Assembly: GCA_029547705.1 (NCBI GenBank)
Contig: JAKPOU010000001.1
Coordinates: forward strand, 197,437-261,436
Source: Bacteroidota bacterium
GTDB lineage: Bacteria > Bacteroidota > Bacteroidia > Bacteroidales > VadinHA17
Direction of reading: 5' to 3'
DNA length: 64,000 nucleotides
The notes under the pieces were generated by a model, which saw only the letters and a program-made list of their open reading frames with translations, did no database searches and had not been told where the DNA came from. Positions 54,656 through 64,000 of this stretch are shown here, piece after piece (the stretch's first letter is position 1; each line of letters opens with the position of its first letter). The translations under genes and the position numbers were made by a program.

Positions 54656-56338
54656 ATGGCTGAAGATAATAAGATAATTTTTACCATGCACCGGGTAAGT
54701 AAGACTTATCCGCCTCACAGACAGGTATTGAAAGATATTTCCCTTTCCTTTTTCCTGGGAGCGAAAATAGGTATAATAGGTCTTAACGGCTCAGGAAAAT
54801 CAACCCTTCTGAAAATTATTGCCGGAGTGGAGAAAGAGTTTCAGGGACAGCTTACTTTTCTTCCAGGTTATACGGTTGGCCATCTGCCTCAGGATCCTTT
54901 GCTTGAAGAAGAAAGAACAGTAAAGGAGATTGTTAACGAAGGGGTAAGGGAAATAATGGAGCTGATGGAGGAATTTGAAACCATTAACAACAGCTTCGGC
55001 GATCCGGAGGTCTATGAAAACGCGGAAAGGATGCAGGTGCTGATGGACCGGCAGGCTGAACTGCAGGAAAAAATCGACTATCACGACGGATGGAATATTG
55101 AATACAGGATAGGAAGAGCAATGGATGCCCTCAGATGTCCTGATGGTGATACCCTTGTCAGTGTCCTTTCCGGAGGTGAGCGCAGAAGAGTTGCCTTATG
55201 CCGTCTCCTTCTCAGCCAGCCGGACGTTCTTCTCCTTGATGAGCCGACCAACCATCTGGACGCGGAATCGGTCCGCTGGCTGGAAACAACTCTGAAACAA
55301 TATAAGGGAACGGTTATCTGTATCACGCACGACAGGTATTTTCTGGATAATGTTGCGGAATGGATACTTGAACTTGACAGGGGTGAGGGAATTCCCTGGA
55401 AAGGAAATTATTCATCATGGCTTGAACAGAAGGCCAGGCGCCTTGAAATTGAAGAAAAGGGGAATATCCGGAGAAGAAAAGTCCTTGAGAGGGAACTGGA
55501 ATGGGTAAGAATGTCGCCGAAAGCCCGTCATGCAAAATCCAAAGCCCGGCTTGGAGCATATGAGAACCTGCTGAACCAGGATGTAAAGCAAAAGGAGGAA
55601 AAACTCGAAATATTCATTCCCAACGGACCCCGTCTGGGAGATAAGGTTATCAGAGCATCCGGTGTTGCAAAATCATTTGATGGGAAGCTTCTTTTTGAAG
55701 ACCTGGATTTTGATCTGCCCCCCAACGGGATTGTCGGGGTTATTGGCCCGAATGGTGCGGGCAAGACTACTCTCTTCAGGATGATCATGGGACAGGAGAT
55801 GCCTTTGAGAGGCTCTTTTGAGGTGGGCGAAACGGTTTCCCTGGGATATGTTGATCAGGCTCACGAGGCAATTGATCCGGCCAGGACGGTTTATGAGGTT
55901 ATTTCGGGAGGACAGCCTGAGGTGCAGGTCGGTAACAGGATGATCAACGCGAGGGCCTATGTGGCAAGATTCAATTTTACCGGGGCCGACCAGGAGAAAA
56001 AATGCGGAGTACTGTCCGGCGGTGAAAGGAACAGGCTTCACCTGGCCCTTACACTTAAATCCGGAGCCAATGTTCTTTTGCTTGACGAACCTACCAATGA
56101 CATTGATGTAAACACGCTGCGTGCACTGGAGGACGGACTGGAGAATTTTGCCGGCTGCGCGGTAATAATCTCACACGACAGATGGTTCCTCGACCGTGTG
56201 GCAACCCATATGCTTGCCTTTGAAGGAGATTCAAAGGTGGTCTGGTTCGAGGGCAGCTATTCGGAGTATGAGGAAAACTACAGGAAAAGGGTTCCGGATT
56301 CAAGCCCGAAAAGGATCAGGTACAAGAAGCTTGCGTGA
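54656..56338 (+). CDS. ettA: Energy-dependent translational throttle protein EttA (ABC-F)
   Basis: 560 residues, two ABC domains without membrane helices. The N-terminus TMHRVSKTYPPHRQVLKDISLSFFLGAKIG is the EttA form. Domain 1 has GLNGSGKST and LSGGERRRVAL, domain 2 has GPNGAGKTT and LSGGERNRLHL, and both have DEPTN Walker B ends. EttA binds the ribosomal E site and gates the first peptide bonds according to ATP level. The length fits E. coli EttA (555). Confidence 0.95.
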   Translation: MAEDNKIIFTMHRVSKTYPPHRQVLKDISLSFFLGAKIGIIGLNGSGKSTLLKIIAGVEKEFQGQLTFLPGYTVGHLPQDPLLEEERTVKEIVNEGVREIMELMEEFETINNSFGDPEVYENAERMQVLMDRQAELQEKIDYHDGWNIEYRIGRAMDALRCPDGDTLVSVLSGGERRRVALCRLLLSQPDVLLLDEPTNHLDAESVRWLETTLKQYKGTVICITHDRYFLDNVAEWILELDRGEGIPWKGNYSSWLEQKARRLEIEEKGNIRRRKVLERELEWVRMSPKARHAKSKARLGAYENLLNQDVKQKEEKLEIFIPNGPRLGDKVIRASGVAKSFDGKLLFEDLDFDLPPNGIVGVIGPNGAGKTTLFRMIMGQEMPLRGSFEVGETVSLGYVDQAHEAIDPARTVYEVISGGQPEVQVGNRMINARAYVARFNFTGADQEKKCGVLSGGERNRLHLALTLKSGANVLLLDEPTNDIDVNTLRALEDGLENFAGCAVIISHDRWFLDRVATHMLAFEGDSKVVWFEGSYSEYEENYRKRVPDSSPKRIRYKKLA

Positions 56339-56370
56339 CTCCTTTCTTTTCCTTTATTCACACAGGCCTG

Positions 56371-59202
56371 TCAGTAACCGCTTGTAAAATCCTTTTCCGT
56401 TGCCGGTACTCCCTCCTTCATCCACACAGGCATCGGCTCCCCTTTCAGATAGTGGGCAAAGAACTGTGACATCCGTTTCTGGAAATCAACCTTGTTAGGA
56501 TGTTTCAGGGGCCAGTGGGGTTCACCGCTGTAGTTAAGAAGCCATGCCGGCTTGCCCAGTCTCCGGAGTGCTATGAAGTATTCAATCCCCTGATACCAGG
56601 GAACGTGTCCGTCCTTGTCATTTGCCATTATCAGTATAGGCGTGTTCACCTTGTCCGTGAAAAACAATGGCGAATTTTCCCAGTAGGTATGGGGTGCCTC
56701 CCAGATTGTTGCGCCGATACGGCTTTGCTGGTGCTCATACTGGAACGACCTGTTCAGGCCTGTTTCCCACCTTATTCCCCCGTAGGCGCTGTACATGTTG
56801 ACCACGGGAGCACCTGATTCTATTGCTGCAAACAGGTTGGTGCGGGTTGCCAGATAGGCAACCTGGTATCCGCCCCATGAATGACCTTGTGCCCCTATGC
56901 GTTTCTCATCAACAAAACCTTTTTCAATCAGTGCCATTATCCCCGGGATCACACAATTAAATGCACTCTGACCGGGGTAGCCGTCCTGGTAATGGACATC
57001 CGGATTGAAAACAAGATAACCGTTGCTGGTATAGTAATGATAGTCAATGGTGGAACGTCCGGGTTCAGGGATGCGGTGACTGAAGAGTCCGGAGGAGCTC
57101 TTTTCATAGAAATTGACAATCATTGGATATTTCCGTGAAGGGTCGAAGCCTTCCGGCTTATACAGCAGGCCTTCAGTCTCCTTGCCGTCGAGGGAAGTCC
57201 AGCTGACCAGCTCAGCCGTGCCCCAGAGAAATTCTTCCTGACGGGGATTGGCATCTGTAACTTTTGTTTCACCCCTGAAAGACAGGTCCGACAGGTAATA
57301 ATCGGGAAACCTGCTGAAATCTTCGATGGTATAGATCACCCGGGACCCTTTTCCGGCTTTCAGCGGCCTGCCGGTGAGATAATCACCTCCGCTGAGGAAC
57401 AGCGGTTCATTCTTTTTCTTCAGGCTGAGGGAATAAAAAGCGCTGCCCTTGGTTTTTTCATTGAAGGCAGCAAGATACTGCAGCTCTGCCGGGTCAATAT
57501 AATCATTTTCAGTATCGAGGCGAAGAAGGCTGTAAGTGATTTTCTTTTCCCTTCCGTTGATGGTAATGTTTGCCGGAGGATTCTTTTCCGCAGGATCAAG
57601 CATCCAGATATCATACCTGTCGGATATCAGGAAAGCCCTGTCATCTTTCAGCCATCCCGCAGGCGGATATGAGGGGGGCAGGTCGGGAACGTCATTGAGC
57701 TCATTATGGCAGGGAAGAGTTGACGGATCTGTAAGCCTGTATTCCTTCCCCTCTGAAATACTGTAGGAATACCATGAACTGTCCGGACCGTGATACCAGT
57801 AAAGATATCTGCCTGCCGGCGACGGCTGTATCCTGGCCCTGTAATTTTCCTTGATCTTCTGTGGCATGCCGGTAAAGACATCCACAAGCCAGTAATCATT
57901 TCTAGTATTCCCGCCTTCCCACATCGACCGGAGCTGATAGGGCAGATTTGATGAGGCCAGTATTTTCGGGGAATCACCCTTGTCAATGAGCCGGGTATCC
58001 GGCATTTCCGGAGTGGCGAGCTGAACAACCGTTTTCCTGTCGCAGTGGAATACGGCAGTATAGGTTTTTTTCATATCGCGTTCCCTGTCAATGACCTGAA
58101 CGGTATGAAGCTTTCCTTCGGCATAATGCCACACATCCACATTGGGCCGGTCCTCGTCGAGTATTGTGGTATCCCGGATCCTGTTTTCCGGTGAAGTGCC
58201 GAAGAAGAGGCGCTGGCTTTTCTCTGCGAAAACAAGCTGTCCGTTTTCGCTGATGATCCATTTTTCCGGAATCCCCGGTGTTCCCTGGTTTGCAGCAAGA
58301 AGTGCATTTCCTGATCCCTTCCACCAGAAAAGGGAATAATTATTTCCGGTTTTATCCTTCATGTCTGCCGTCATCAGGAAAGCAGCCCTCTTACCGTCCT
58401 TTGCAACTGTAAGCTGCCTGAACCTGCCCTTTCCGTTGAATATCTCCGAGCGCCTGTTCCTTTCCAGGTCAATAACCAGGACTCCTGCAGCTGTTTCATC
58501 CTCCCCGCCTGATGTTGAACATACAAGTACCGGGGCCTCCTCGGCAAAGACATAGGATGTGACGAATCTGACAGTATCAGAAGATTTATCAGTCAGATTT
58601 CTGATGATCAGGTGATAGCCATTGTCTTCCGACTCCTGGACTGTTTTTTTCCTTTCAGTGGAAGAAGTATCGGAATCCTGCCTGTCGGCAGGGACAATTC
58701 CTTTTTTCTGAGGTTCGCACTGATATGCAAGCCATCCCGGCCATTTTGCCGGCAGTTTATATGATTTTATACGGTATATGGTATCTGTGGAACCGGCGGA
58801 AATATCATATATCCCGAGGCTGTTTACCGGCATATCGTCCTTTTTGACCTTCTTCAGTTTAAGTTTTTTAATTTCTTCTTTCGGCGTTGTTATTGTGAAG
58901 ATCAAAAAGCGGGAGTCAGAAGTGAACCTGATTCCTGATGAATAAGGAAATGTTGCCTTTTCAGATCCCTGTCCGTCAAAAAGCCTTGCAACCGGATCTC
59001 CGTCCCATGGTTCGTAAACAAATGCGCAAAATGATCCGTCGTCGGAAATAATGTTTTCCCTTATCCTGTTCCATTCGGAAAGGTCATCAATGGTCAGGGT
59101 TCTTTTTGTTTGGGAAGATACTGTCAGACTGAGAGCCAGGAAAAGTACTGTCAGAATATGGTTTTTCACAGCAGCTGCAGTAATGTTTTGTAAATGAATC
59201 AT
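56371..59202 (-). CDS. Secreted prolyl oligopeptidase family (S9) peptidase
   Basis: 943 residues: signal peptide (about 14-30, HILTVLFLALSLTVSSQ), a beta-propeller region (about 40-640) and a C-terminal alpha/beta hydrolase. The nucleophile is Ser775 in GHSWGGY, with acid Asp in ANDKDGHVPW and His in GEPHWPLKH. S9 enzymes cut small peptides after proline or alanine; periplasmic or surface location is expected. Near the end of the hydrolase domain the fold is complete, so activity is likely. Confidence 0.92.
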   Translation of the reverse strand: MIHLQNITAAAVKNHILTVLFLALSLTVSSQTKRTLTIDDLSEWNRIRENIISDDGSFCAFVYEPWDGDPVARLFDGQGSEKATFPYSSGIRFTSDSRFLIFTITTPKEEIKKLKLKKVKKDDMPVNSLGIYDISAGSTDTIYRIKSYKLPAKWPGWLAYQCEPQKKGIVPADRQDSDTSSTERKKTVQESEDNGYHLIIRNLTDKSSDTVRFVTSYVFAEEAPVLVCSTSGGEDETAAGVLVIDLERNRRSEIFNGKGRFRQLTVAKDGKRAAFLMTADMKDKTGNNYSLFWWKGSGNALLAANQGTPGIPEKWIISENGQLVFAEKSQRLFFGTSPENRIRDTTILDEDRPNVDVWHYAEGKLHTVQVIDRERDMKKTYTAVFHCDRKTVVQLATPEMPDTRLIDKGDSPKILASSNLPYQLRSMWEGGNTRNDYWLVDVFTGMPQKIKENYRARIQPSPAGRYLYWYHGPDSSWYSYSISEGKEYRLTDPSTLPCHNELNDVPDLPPSYPPAGWLKDDRAFLISDRYDIWMLDPAEKNPPANITINGREKKITYSLLRLDTENDYIDPAELQYLAAFNEKTKGSAFYSLSLKKKNEPLFLSGGDYLTGRPLKAGKGSRVIYTIEDFSRFPDYYLSDLSFRGETKVTDANPRQEEFLWGTAELVSWTSLDGKETEGLLYKPEGFDPSRKYPMIVNFYEKSSSGLFSHRIPEPGRSTIDYHYYTSNGYLVFNPDVHYQDGYPGQSAFNCVIPGIMALIEKGFVDEKRIGAQGHSWGGYQVAYLATRTNLFAAIESGAPVVNMYSAYGGIRWETGLNRSFQYEHQQSRIGATIWEAPHTYWENSPLFFTDKVNTPILIMANDKDGHVPWYQGIEYFIALRRLGKPAWLLNYSGEPHWPLKHPNKVDFQKRMSQFFAHYLKGEPMPVWMKEGVPATEKDFTSGY

Positions 59203-59365
59203 CTTATCCGGATATTTTAAAGTGTTGTTTTGGAAATCATTGTCATTCTGTTTTTTTGCCGGGCCTCGGTTTCTGCAAAGCCGTCAAGGTATAAAATTCC
59301 CTCAGCAATATTGCATAAAACAACCGGTATCTCAGGTTATAAACCTTGAAAATTCATTCCGGCGC

Positions 59366-59587
59366 TTAAAAAAATTTCCGTAACAGATACAGGATCAGTG
59401 ACAGGAGAACACTTACGAGAATCATTGTTGTAAGCGGAAAATAAAACCTCATATTCTCCTTTTCAACTCTTATGTCGCCCGGAAGATGTCCCAGCCAGCT
59501 CAGTTTGTTTCCTGCAAAATACAATATCAGGCCCGCAATAATCAGTATTATACCTGTGATGATCAGAATCTTACCCGTTTGCTGCAT
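59366..59587 (-). CDS. DUF2905 family small membrane protein
   Basis: 73 residues with two helices (IITGIILIIAGLILYF and FPLTTMILVSVLLSLILYLL) and the family loop LSWLGHLPGDIRVEKENMRFYFP between them. The function of DUF2905 is not known. Confidence 0.88.
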   Translation of the reverse strand: MQQTGKILIITGIILIIAGLILYFAGNKLSWLGHLPGDIRVEKENMRFYFPLTTMILVSVLLSLILYLLRKFF

Positions 59588-59844
59588 TTTCAGTTTTTAC
59601 GAAAGGGTTTAATTTACAAAAAGTTGTTCTGATTCTGATCAGGTTTTACAAATTATTAAATACCAGGGCTATGTTGCCAGGCTCCCGGTATTCTTATCTG
59701 CAAATTATTGGTCCAGAGCTGATTTTGTACAGCATGAGAGTGTCAGATATCGAAAATTTTATTTATTTTGTAATGAATTTGCTTCTCAGGCAAATAAAGT
59801 CAATGATTAACTGCATCGTAGAAAAACAAAAAATTTTCAGAATT

Positions 59845-62478
59845 ATGAGAAAACTTTTCTTTTCTCTTCTCCCTGCTGTACTGACACTGCACTTAAGCCT
59901 TGCCGGTCAGCAATTAACTGTCAGTGATCAGATCCGCTATGACAGGGTTGTAAGGGAACAGGACCTTCAGTCTGACGGTCAGGCTTTGCATCCGGCTGCA
60001 GCCCGGGCAATTGCCCGGGGCGAGAAACCCGGAAGCTTCAGGAACGTCCGCTATGAGCTGGTTTCAAATGCCAGGATGCTGACACCTTTACAGAAAAGCA
60101 GCCTGAAACTGGAGCAGGACGGTATTCTTGATCTTGTGAGGGGTGCTTTCAGACCCAGTCCTGATTCGGTCTATATAGACCCTGCCAGCAATCTGGTGCT
60201 GCAGGCAGCACCTGTTGATGACAGCCGAATGCTGGCACTCCGCCCTCCGCTGTCAGCTGTATTTGCTGATATCGATATCCCGGAACAGGAAGTGCCGGTG
60301 ACCCTGGCCAATACCACCTCCCTTGCAAGGGATGTGTTGGAGAGCTCCCTGCAAATCAACAACAAGTACGCTGTAAACCTCAGGTTCGACAGTGTCAGCT
60401 TCCTGATAGACAAGGTGGATGACGATTCGCTGGTGGTGACCCTGGTTGGTCAGATACTGCTGGCCAATCCCCGCGTTGAGGGGAAATACTCCAAAAACAG
60501 TGGCTACAGGCTTGTTTTCCTGGCTTCGGAGCAGGTTGACATGAAAATCTACACGAGTATGAGGCTGAAGGAAGAAGTCAAAACGCCGATATGGGGCACG
60601 GAGATTAGTATTTCAGACCTGGGCAAGTGTGAGGTCGGACTCTTCCTTCTCACCTCCGTCGAGGGTCATGTTACCCTGGCTGTGGAGATACATCAGGGGA
60701 TAGAGATGGCCCTGGGGGCAAAGGGAGGAACATTCTGGTACATTCCTACAAGCCTGAATAATATTTCGGCCTTTGATTCATGGTGCGACGTGAAGTACAA
60801 AATAAGTTCCGAGATGAAAGCTTTTGCGGGTTTCCAGTGCGTAGCCAAGCTCAGTGTAAAGGGATACACTGCACTGGATGTTTTTGTCAACGGCGGCATG
60901 GAAGGAACAGTCGCTACTGACGGAATGACCCTCAATGCTGATGTTGGCCTGAGGCTCAGGGCAGGGGGAAAGATTGTTTCAAAAAAGTTCACCCTGCTGG
61001 ATAATTATTACTCTCTGTGGAAATATCAGAAACCTGATTACCAGGGTTACAGTATGCTTATCCATGAGGCATGTGCCTGGGGTGACTACGTGGCCGGTGA
61101 GATTCACAGGCTCGTTCCCGGAAAGGCCGGCGGGGCAATGGATACTGTTCCCTATCAGGGCAATCTCACCGTGACGGTATACCGCGCCGGCAGTGCCAGG
61201 GAAAATTACAGCGCAACAACGGGCAGTGACGGGGTATTCATTGCGAGGGATGTGCCTCTGAAAAAAGGAGACAGGGTATCAGTTTCATTGCCGGGTGTAC
61301 CCAATGCCAGTCCGGCAGTGGATGTAACGATTCCGTTCAGCGAGATAAAGCTTTATTCGGCCGATTACTATACCGGCACAGCCGGCGGCTCCGTGGCAGG
61401 ATCCCGCAGCAAATGGGCCAGGCTCGCCGCCGCTGCTCAGGCTACATCAACGGCTGCCGGGAAGGCAGCGTCAATAAGCACACCGGGAAGCAGGTTGGGC
61501 GGAACCTTTTCGCAGCAGGAAACAGTAAACAGGCTGAATGAGTTCAGGAACAGTCTCACTGTTTACCGCGGCCCCATTGAATTCATAACTTTCACTGAAC
61601 CGTCATCCGGCAGCACTGCTGTCTCAGAGGAAAGCACAGACACCCGGGCAGCAGCAGCCCGGGCTGCCGTTGCCCGCGGAGCCGTGGCGGGGAAAGCCGC
61701 CGCACAGGTTCCGGCACGGACTGCAGCAGTGTTTCCGGCTGAAAAACTCCTGCCGCAGCGGGGCAATGTGGATTCCCCGCTGGGATTATTCAGTGTGGGC
61801 GGACTGACATTTGAACCCGACCAGAAAGTGAAGGCACGTATAGAGGTAAAGGGTTTCACTGTTGAATCAGAATGGATAGAAACGGAAGGCATTCTGGTAT
61901 ATCCCATAGAGCATGAGGGTTTCAGGTCGTCATACAAGCCGGGCAGTGAGACCTTCTCGGCTGACAACAGTTTTGTGGTGGTAAGTGCAATACATGGCGA
62001 AACTGCACCCTCGGGCAACGTGAAGATCCTGAGTGGTTCAGACGCCCCGCATTCATCACTGACAGCACCCCAGGCCGTACCGGAATTCCCTCAGGCAGTC
62101 AGGGCAAAGGTCTGGTTCAGCAAGGACGTTCCGCTTCAGCCCCTGGAAGGCCACCCGGGCAGTGCAATAGCATCTACCGGACCATGGAGCGTCACCTATG
62201 CCTACTCATCACCGCTTGACGCCATCAATCCGAGGAAGAACGGCAAGCATCCCTTCGAGATGGTCACATATGTATTTAAGGGGAAGGACCATGGTTATTC
62301 CGACTATGCCGGAGAGTGTATCTCCTGCACTTCACCGGTCAATATTATCGAAAAGATGGGAAGGGATGCCATGCCGGGGACTTCCGGCCGGACCGGAAGG
62401 CCGGCGATGCAGCAAAATGCAAATGTTCCCCGGGAAGCACCGCAGAAACAGATCAAAAAGCCTGTGATGGTGAGATAG
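59845..62478 (+). CDS. Large secreted protein of unknown function
   Basis: 877 residues from the ATG at 59845, which opens a clear signal peptide (MRKLFFSLLPAVLTLHLSLAG); 58 open codons upstream lack coding character. Residues about 25-430 are beta-rich and match nothing I know (LFLLTSVEGHVTLAVEIHQG). About 433-515 look like a CnaB/carboxypeptidase-regulatory-like domain (NLTVTVYRAGS, TTGSDGVFIARDVPLKKGDRV). Ala-rich low-complexity stretches lie at about 512-545 and 598-632, a beta domain at about 640-740, and a basic Gln/Pro tail at the end. No sorting signal of the type IX system is obvious. It stands alone. Confidence 0.75.
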   Translation: MRKLFFSLLPAVLTLHLSLAGQQLTVSDQIRYDRVVREQDLQSDGQALHPAAARAIARGEKPGSFRNVRYELVSNARMLTPLQKSSLKLEQDGILDLVRGAFRPSPDSVYIDPASNLVLQAAPVDDSRMLALRPPLSAVFADIDIPEQEVPVTLANTTSLARDVLESSLQINNKYAVNLRFDSVSFLIDKVDDDSLVVTLVGQILLANPRVEGKYSKNSGYRLVFLASEQVDMKIYTSMRLKEEVKTPIWGTEISISDLGKCEVGLFLLTSVEGHVTLAVEIHQGIEMALGAKGGTFWYIPTSLNNISAFDSWCDVKYKISSEMKAFAGFQCVAKLSVKGYTALDVFVNGGMEGTVATDGMTLNADVGLRLRAGGKIVSKKFTLLDNYYSLWKYQKPDYQGYSMLIHEACAWGDYVAGEIHRLVPGKAGGAMDTVPYQGNLTVTVYRAGSARENYSATTGSDGVFIARDVPLKKGDRVSVSLPGVPNASPAVDVTIPFSEIKLYSADYYTGTAGGSVAGSRSKWARLAAAAQATSTAAGKAASISTPGSRLGGTFSQQETVNRLNEFRNSLTVYRGPIEFITFTEPSSGSTAVSEESTDTRAAAARAAVARGAVAGKAAAQVPARTAAVFPAEKLLPQRGNVDSPLGLFSVGGLTFEPDQKVKARIEVKGFTVESEWIETEGILVYPIEHEGFRSSYKPGSETFSADNSFVVVSAIHGETAPSGNVKILSGSDAPHSSLTAPQAVPEFPQAVRAKVWFSKDVPLQPLEGHPGSAIASTGPWSVTYAYSSPLDAINPRKNGKHPFEMVTYVFKGKDHGYSDYAGECISCTSPVNIIEKMGRDAMPGTSGRTGRPAMQQNANVPREAPQKQIKKPVMVR

Positions 62479-62572
62479 TGTGAATCCCGGACTGCCATGA
62501 CCCGGAAGCAGGCCCTTATACAAGCCCGGTTCAGGGATGACCGGGGCCGGAGCGGGAACAGGATTTTATTGC

Positions 62573-62580
62573 TACATTTG
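62573..62580 (+). promoter_or_regulatory. -7 promoter element for the AEC transporter
   Basis: TACATTTG, full -7 match, 15 bases before the ATG at 62596. Confidence 0.4.
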
Positions 62581-62595
62581 CCCTTTCCCTGAACC

Positions 62596-63549
62596 ATGGA
62601 GACCAGGATCATCATATCTCAGATTTTCATGCTCGCTGTTGTTGTGCTTATCGGGGCAATAAGCGCCCGTTTCAGGGTAATCACAACCGAAATAAAGGAT
62701 ATGTTGTCAAAACTGATTTTCAACATATCACTTCCCCTGATGCTTTTTACCAATTTCCTCAGGATTGAGGCCACACCGAAGCTGATAGCAAACAGCCTGA
62801 CCGTTCTGGGGATATCCGGCTTTGTGATACTGCTTCTGTTCATCATCGGATGGATTACCACCCGCTTAATGAGATTCACTACCTCTGAGTCGGCAGTTTT
62901 CAGAGCTCATTCCATGTTCGGAAATACTATTTTCCTGGGCTTCCCGCTTATTCATGCGCTTTACGGAGCTGAGGGCCTGCTGTATGCAACAATGTTCCAG
63001 CTTGTTTCCAATATAATTATGTGGACAGCCGGTGTTGTCGTGCTCACTCACGGAAATGGCGTGTCGTGGAAAAAAAGCATTCTGAAGGTGATGAATCCGA
63101 ATACGATTGCCACACTGGCAGGCCTGGTCTTCTTTATGTTTTCCCTGAAACTGCCTGAAATAATAGTCAGGCCCCTGGCAGAACTTGGCTCAGCAAACAC
63201 GTGGCTGTCAATGTTGTATATCGGGGCAATGCTTGTTTTTGCAAATGTTGGCGATCTTCTTAAAACAAAAAGTCTTTATATCATAAGTTTCAACAGGCTT
63301 ATCCTGGCTCCGGCAATCCTTGTTGCTGTCTTTTACGTTTTCGGCGTATTTGCTGGTCTGGCTCCGGACAAACTGGTAACCTCGGTTATAATTCTGGAAG
63401 CATCCATGCCGTGCATGGCAACAGTGGTTATCATGGCAAAGGAATTCGGGGCAGATGACCATCTTGCCGTGGGTAACGTATTTGTTTCAACTATTCTGAG
63501 CATTGTTACCCTGCCGCTGGTGCTGATGGCGATTAACAGTTTCCTGTAG
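62596..63549 (+). CDS. AEC (auxin efflux carrier) family transporter
   Basis: 317 residues, about ten membrane helices in two inverted halves, with LIFNISLPLMLFTNFLRIEA in helix 2 and the MFGNTIFLGFPLIHALYG crossover motif at about 110-127. A repeat of that pattern follows in the second half (ILEASMPCMATVVIMAKEFG). Bacterial AEC members carry carboxylates such as malate or malonate, or amino acid derivatives. Substrate is not deducible. Confidence 0.9.
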   Translation: METRIIISQIFMLAVVVLIGAISARFRVITTEIKDMLSKLIFNISLPLMLFTNFLRIEATPKLIANSLTVLGISGFVILLLFIIGWITTRLMRFTTSESAVFRAHSMFGNTIFLGFPLIHALYGAEGLLYATMFQLVSNIIMWTAGVVVLTHGNGVSWKKSILKVMNPNTIATLAGLVFFMFSLKLPEIIVRPLAELGSANTWLSMLYIGAMLVFANVGDLLKTKSLYIISFNRLILAPAILVAVFYVFGVFAGLAPDKLVTSVIILEASMPCMATVVIMAKEFGADDHLAVGNVFVSTILSIVTLPLVLMAINSFL

Positions 63550-63802
63550 GATTTCCGAGGTATTTGAGAATAAAATGTCATCTCCGGCATTAAACAAATA
63601 ATTCTTCCGGGAAACATGTGTCCGGCAGAAATGGAATATGCCGGTACAGGAAAGCCGATTAATTTCAGACTCCTGTTGACATTTGTCGTAAGAGGGCTTA
63701 AATTTGATGCAGCGATAATGTTCTGTTTTAAAACCGGCAAACAACTTTGATGTAAGAAATGATATTGTTCCGCTTCACAAACAACTAAACAACAAGAGAG
63801 AA

Positions 63803-64000
63803 ATGCCGCGATTTGATTTTGAAAAACTGAATGCAAACCTTGAGATCCAGGGTTTCGATGATTCCCTTACCAGGGAAAAGATAATGAATGCCATCCGGGC
63901 AGTACCGGAGAAGACATACGACAAGGCTGTTGTTTTTCTTGGCATAGCAACCCTTATCGTAGCACTTGGGGGAATAATCCTTGCAGCCATGGGCAAAACG
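63803..64000 (+). CDS. N-terminal part of a small membrane protein, runs off the window
   Basis: 66 codons from the ATG at 63803 (MPRFDFEKLNANLEIQGF) to the right edge. A polar, helical N-terminus of about 42 residues is followed by a hydrophobic segment (VVFLGIATLIVALGGIILAAMG), likely the first membrane helix. No family is recognised and the remainder is missing. Confidence 0.6.
   Translation, partial: MPRFDFEKLNANLEIQGFDDSLTREKIMNAIRAVPEKTYDKAVVFLGIATLIVALGGIILAAMGKT

Noticed and set aside
59671..59844. N-terminal extension of the 877-residue secreted protein
   Set aside because: A standard signal peptide begins at 59845; the 58 upstream codons would bury it and look non-coding.

Overview
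The window reads as a chromosomal segment of a Bacteroidota bacterium, most like Bacteroidales/Marinilabiliales-type lineages. The grounds are: recurring TAnnTTTG -7 promoter elements with almost no Shine-Dalgarno signals; LytTR/LytS-type two-component proteins; an ECF sigma / anti-sigma / beta-barrel cassette; DUF2723 (GT117); an AsmA-like giant; S9 and TldD/PmbA peptidases; and the Bacteroidota-style F-ATPase locus next to a bactofilin. I see no rRNA, tRNA, CRISPR array, insertion sequence, phage gene or integration site. The content looks like vertically inherited core and envelope genes with a few unusual proteins.

Layout. 1-3073: 5' end of a PHP-family phosphatase (leaves the window), a Crp/Fnr regulator with Fnr-like cysteines, and an M14 carboxypeptidase with an altered metal ligand. 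3152-6040: TldD (Tat signal plus lipobox) and TldE/PmbA. 6141-8352: a phosphofructokinase with pyrophosphate-type residues, and RsgA. 8418-11252: a hybrid histidine kinase whose kinase motifs have all decayed while its last receiver is intact. 11218-17153 (minus): U32 peptidase/tRNA hydroxylation protein, an AsmA-like protein coupled to a histidine kinase, and PepE. 17208-19893 (minus): ECF sigma factor, anti-sigma-like membrane protein, beta-barrel protein. 20058-21671 (minus): a four-fold charged repeat protein ending in a GH16 domain that lacks both catalytic glutamates.

21672-22073 is the only gap above 300 bases. It holds a good Bacteroidota promoter, a terminator-like hairpin and four TetR-type operators. 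These precede a TetR regulator, a LolA-like protein, two FtsX/LolCE-like permeases, an ABC ATPase, an outer-membrane barrel and an ICMT-like methyltransferase: apparently a self-regulated envelope lipid or lipoprotein transport system.

29160-33457: zinc peptidase, YidD, and a LiaI/LiaF-like - LytS - LytTR envelope-stress operon. 33633-36313: yceD-rpmF-plsX-fabH. 36404-46763: bactofilin, atpZ, an AtpI-like protein, atpB-E-F-H-A-G, a polyprenyl synthase, atpD-C and an aromatic amino acid decarboxylase. A perfect 13-bp stem-loop lies between atpE and atpF. 46753-64000: a secreted metallopeptidase/propeller/barrel protein, DUF2723 GT117-like protein, an orphan receiver, a cysteine-rich lipoprotein, EttA, an S9 peptidase, DUF2905, a large secreted protein of unknown function, an AEC transporter and the start of a small membrane protein.

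The best candidates for something undescribed are the TetR-controlled Lol-like export operon with its operator array; the repeat plus dead-GH16 protein; the full-length pseudo histidine kinase; and a Tat-exported TldD paired with an apparently cytoplasmic TldE. All functional calls rest on motifs read by eye; no database search was run.
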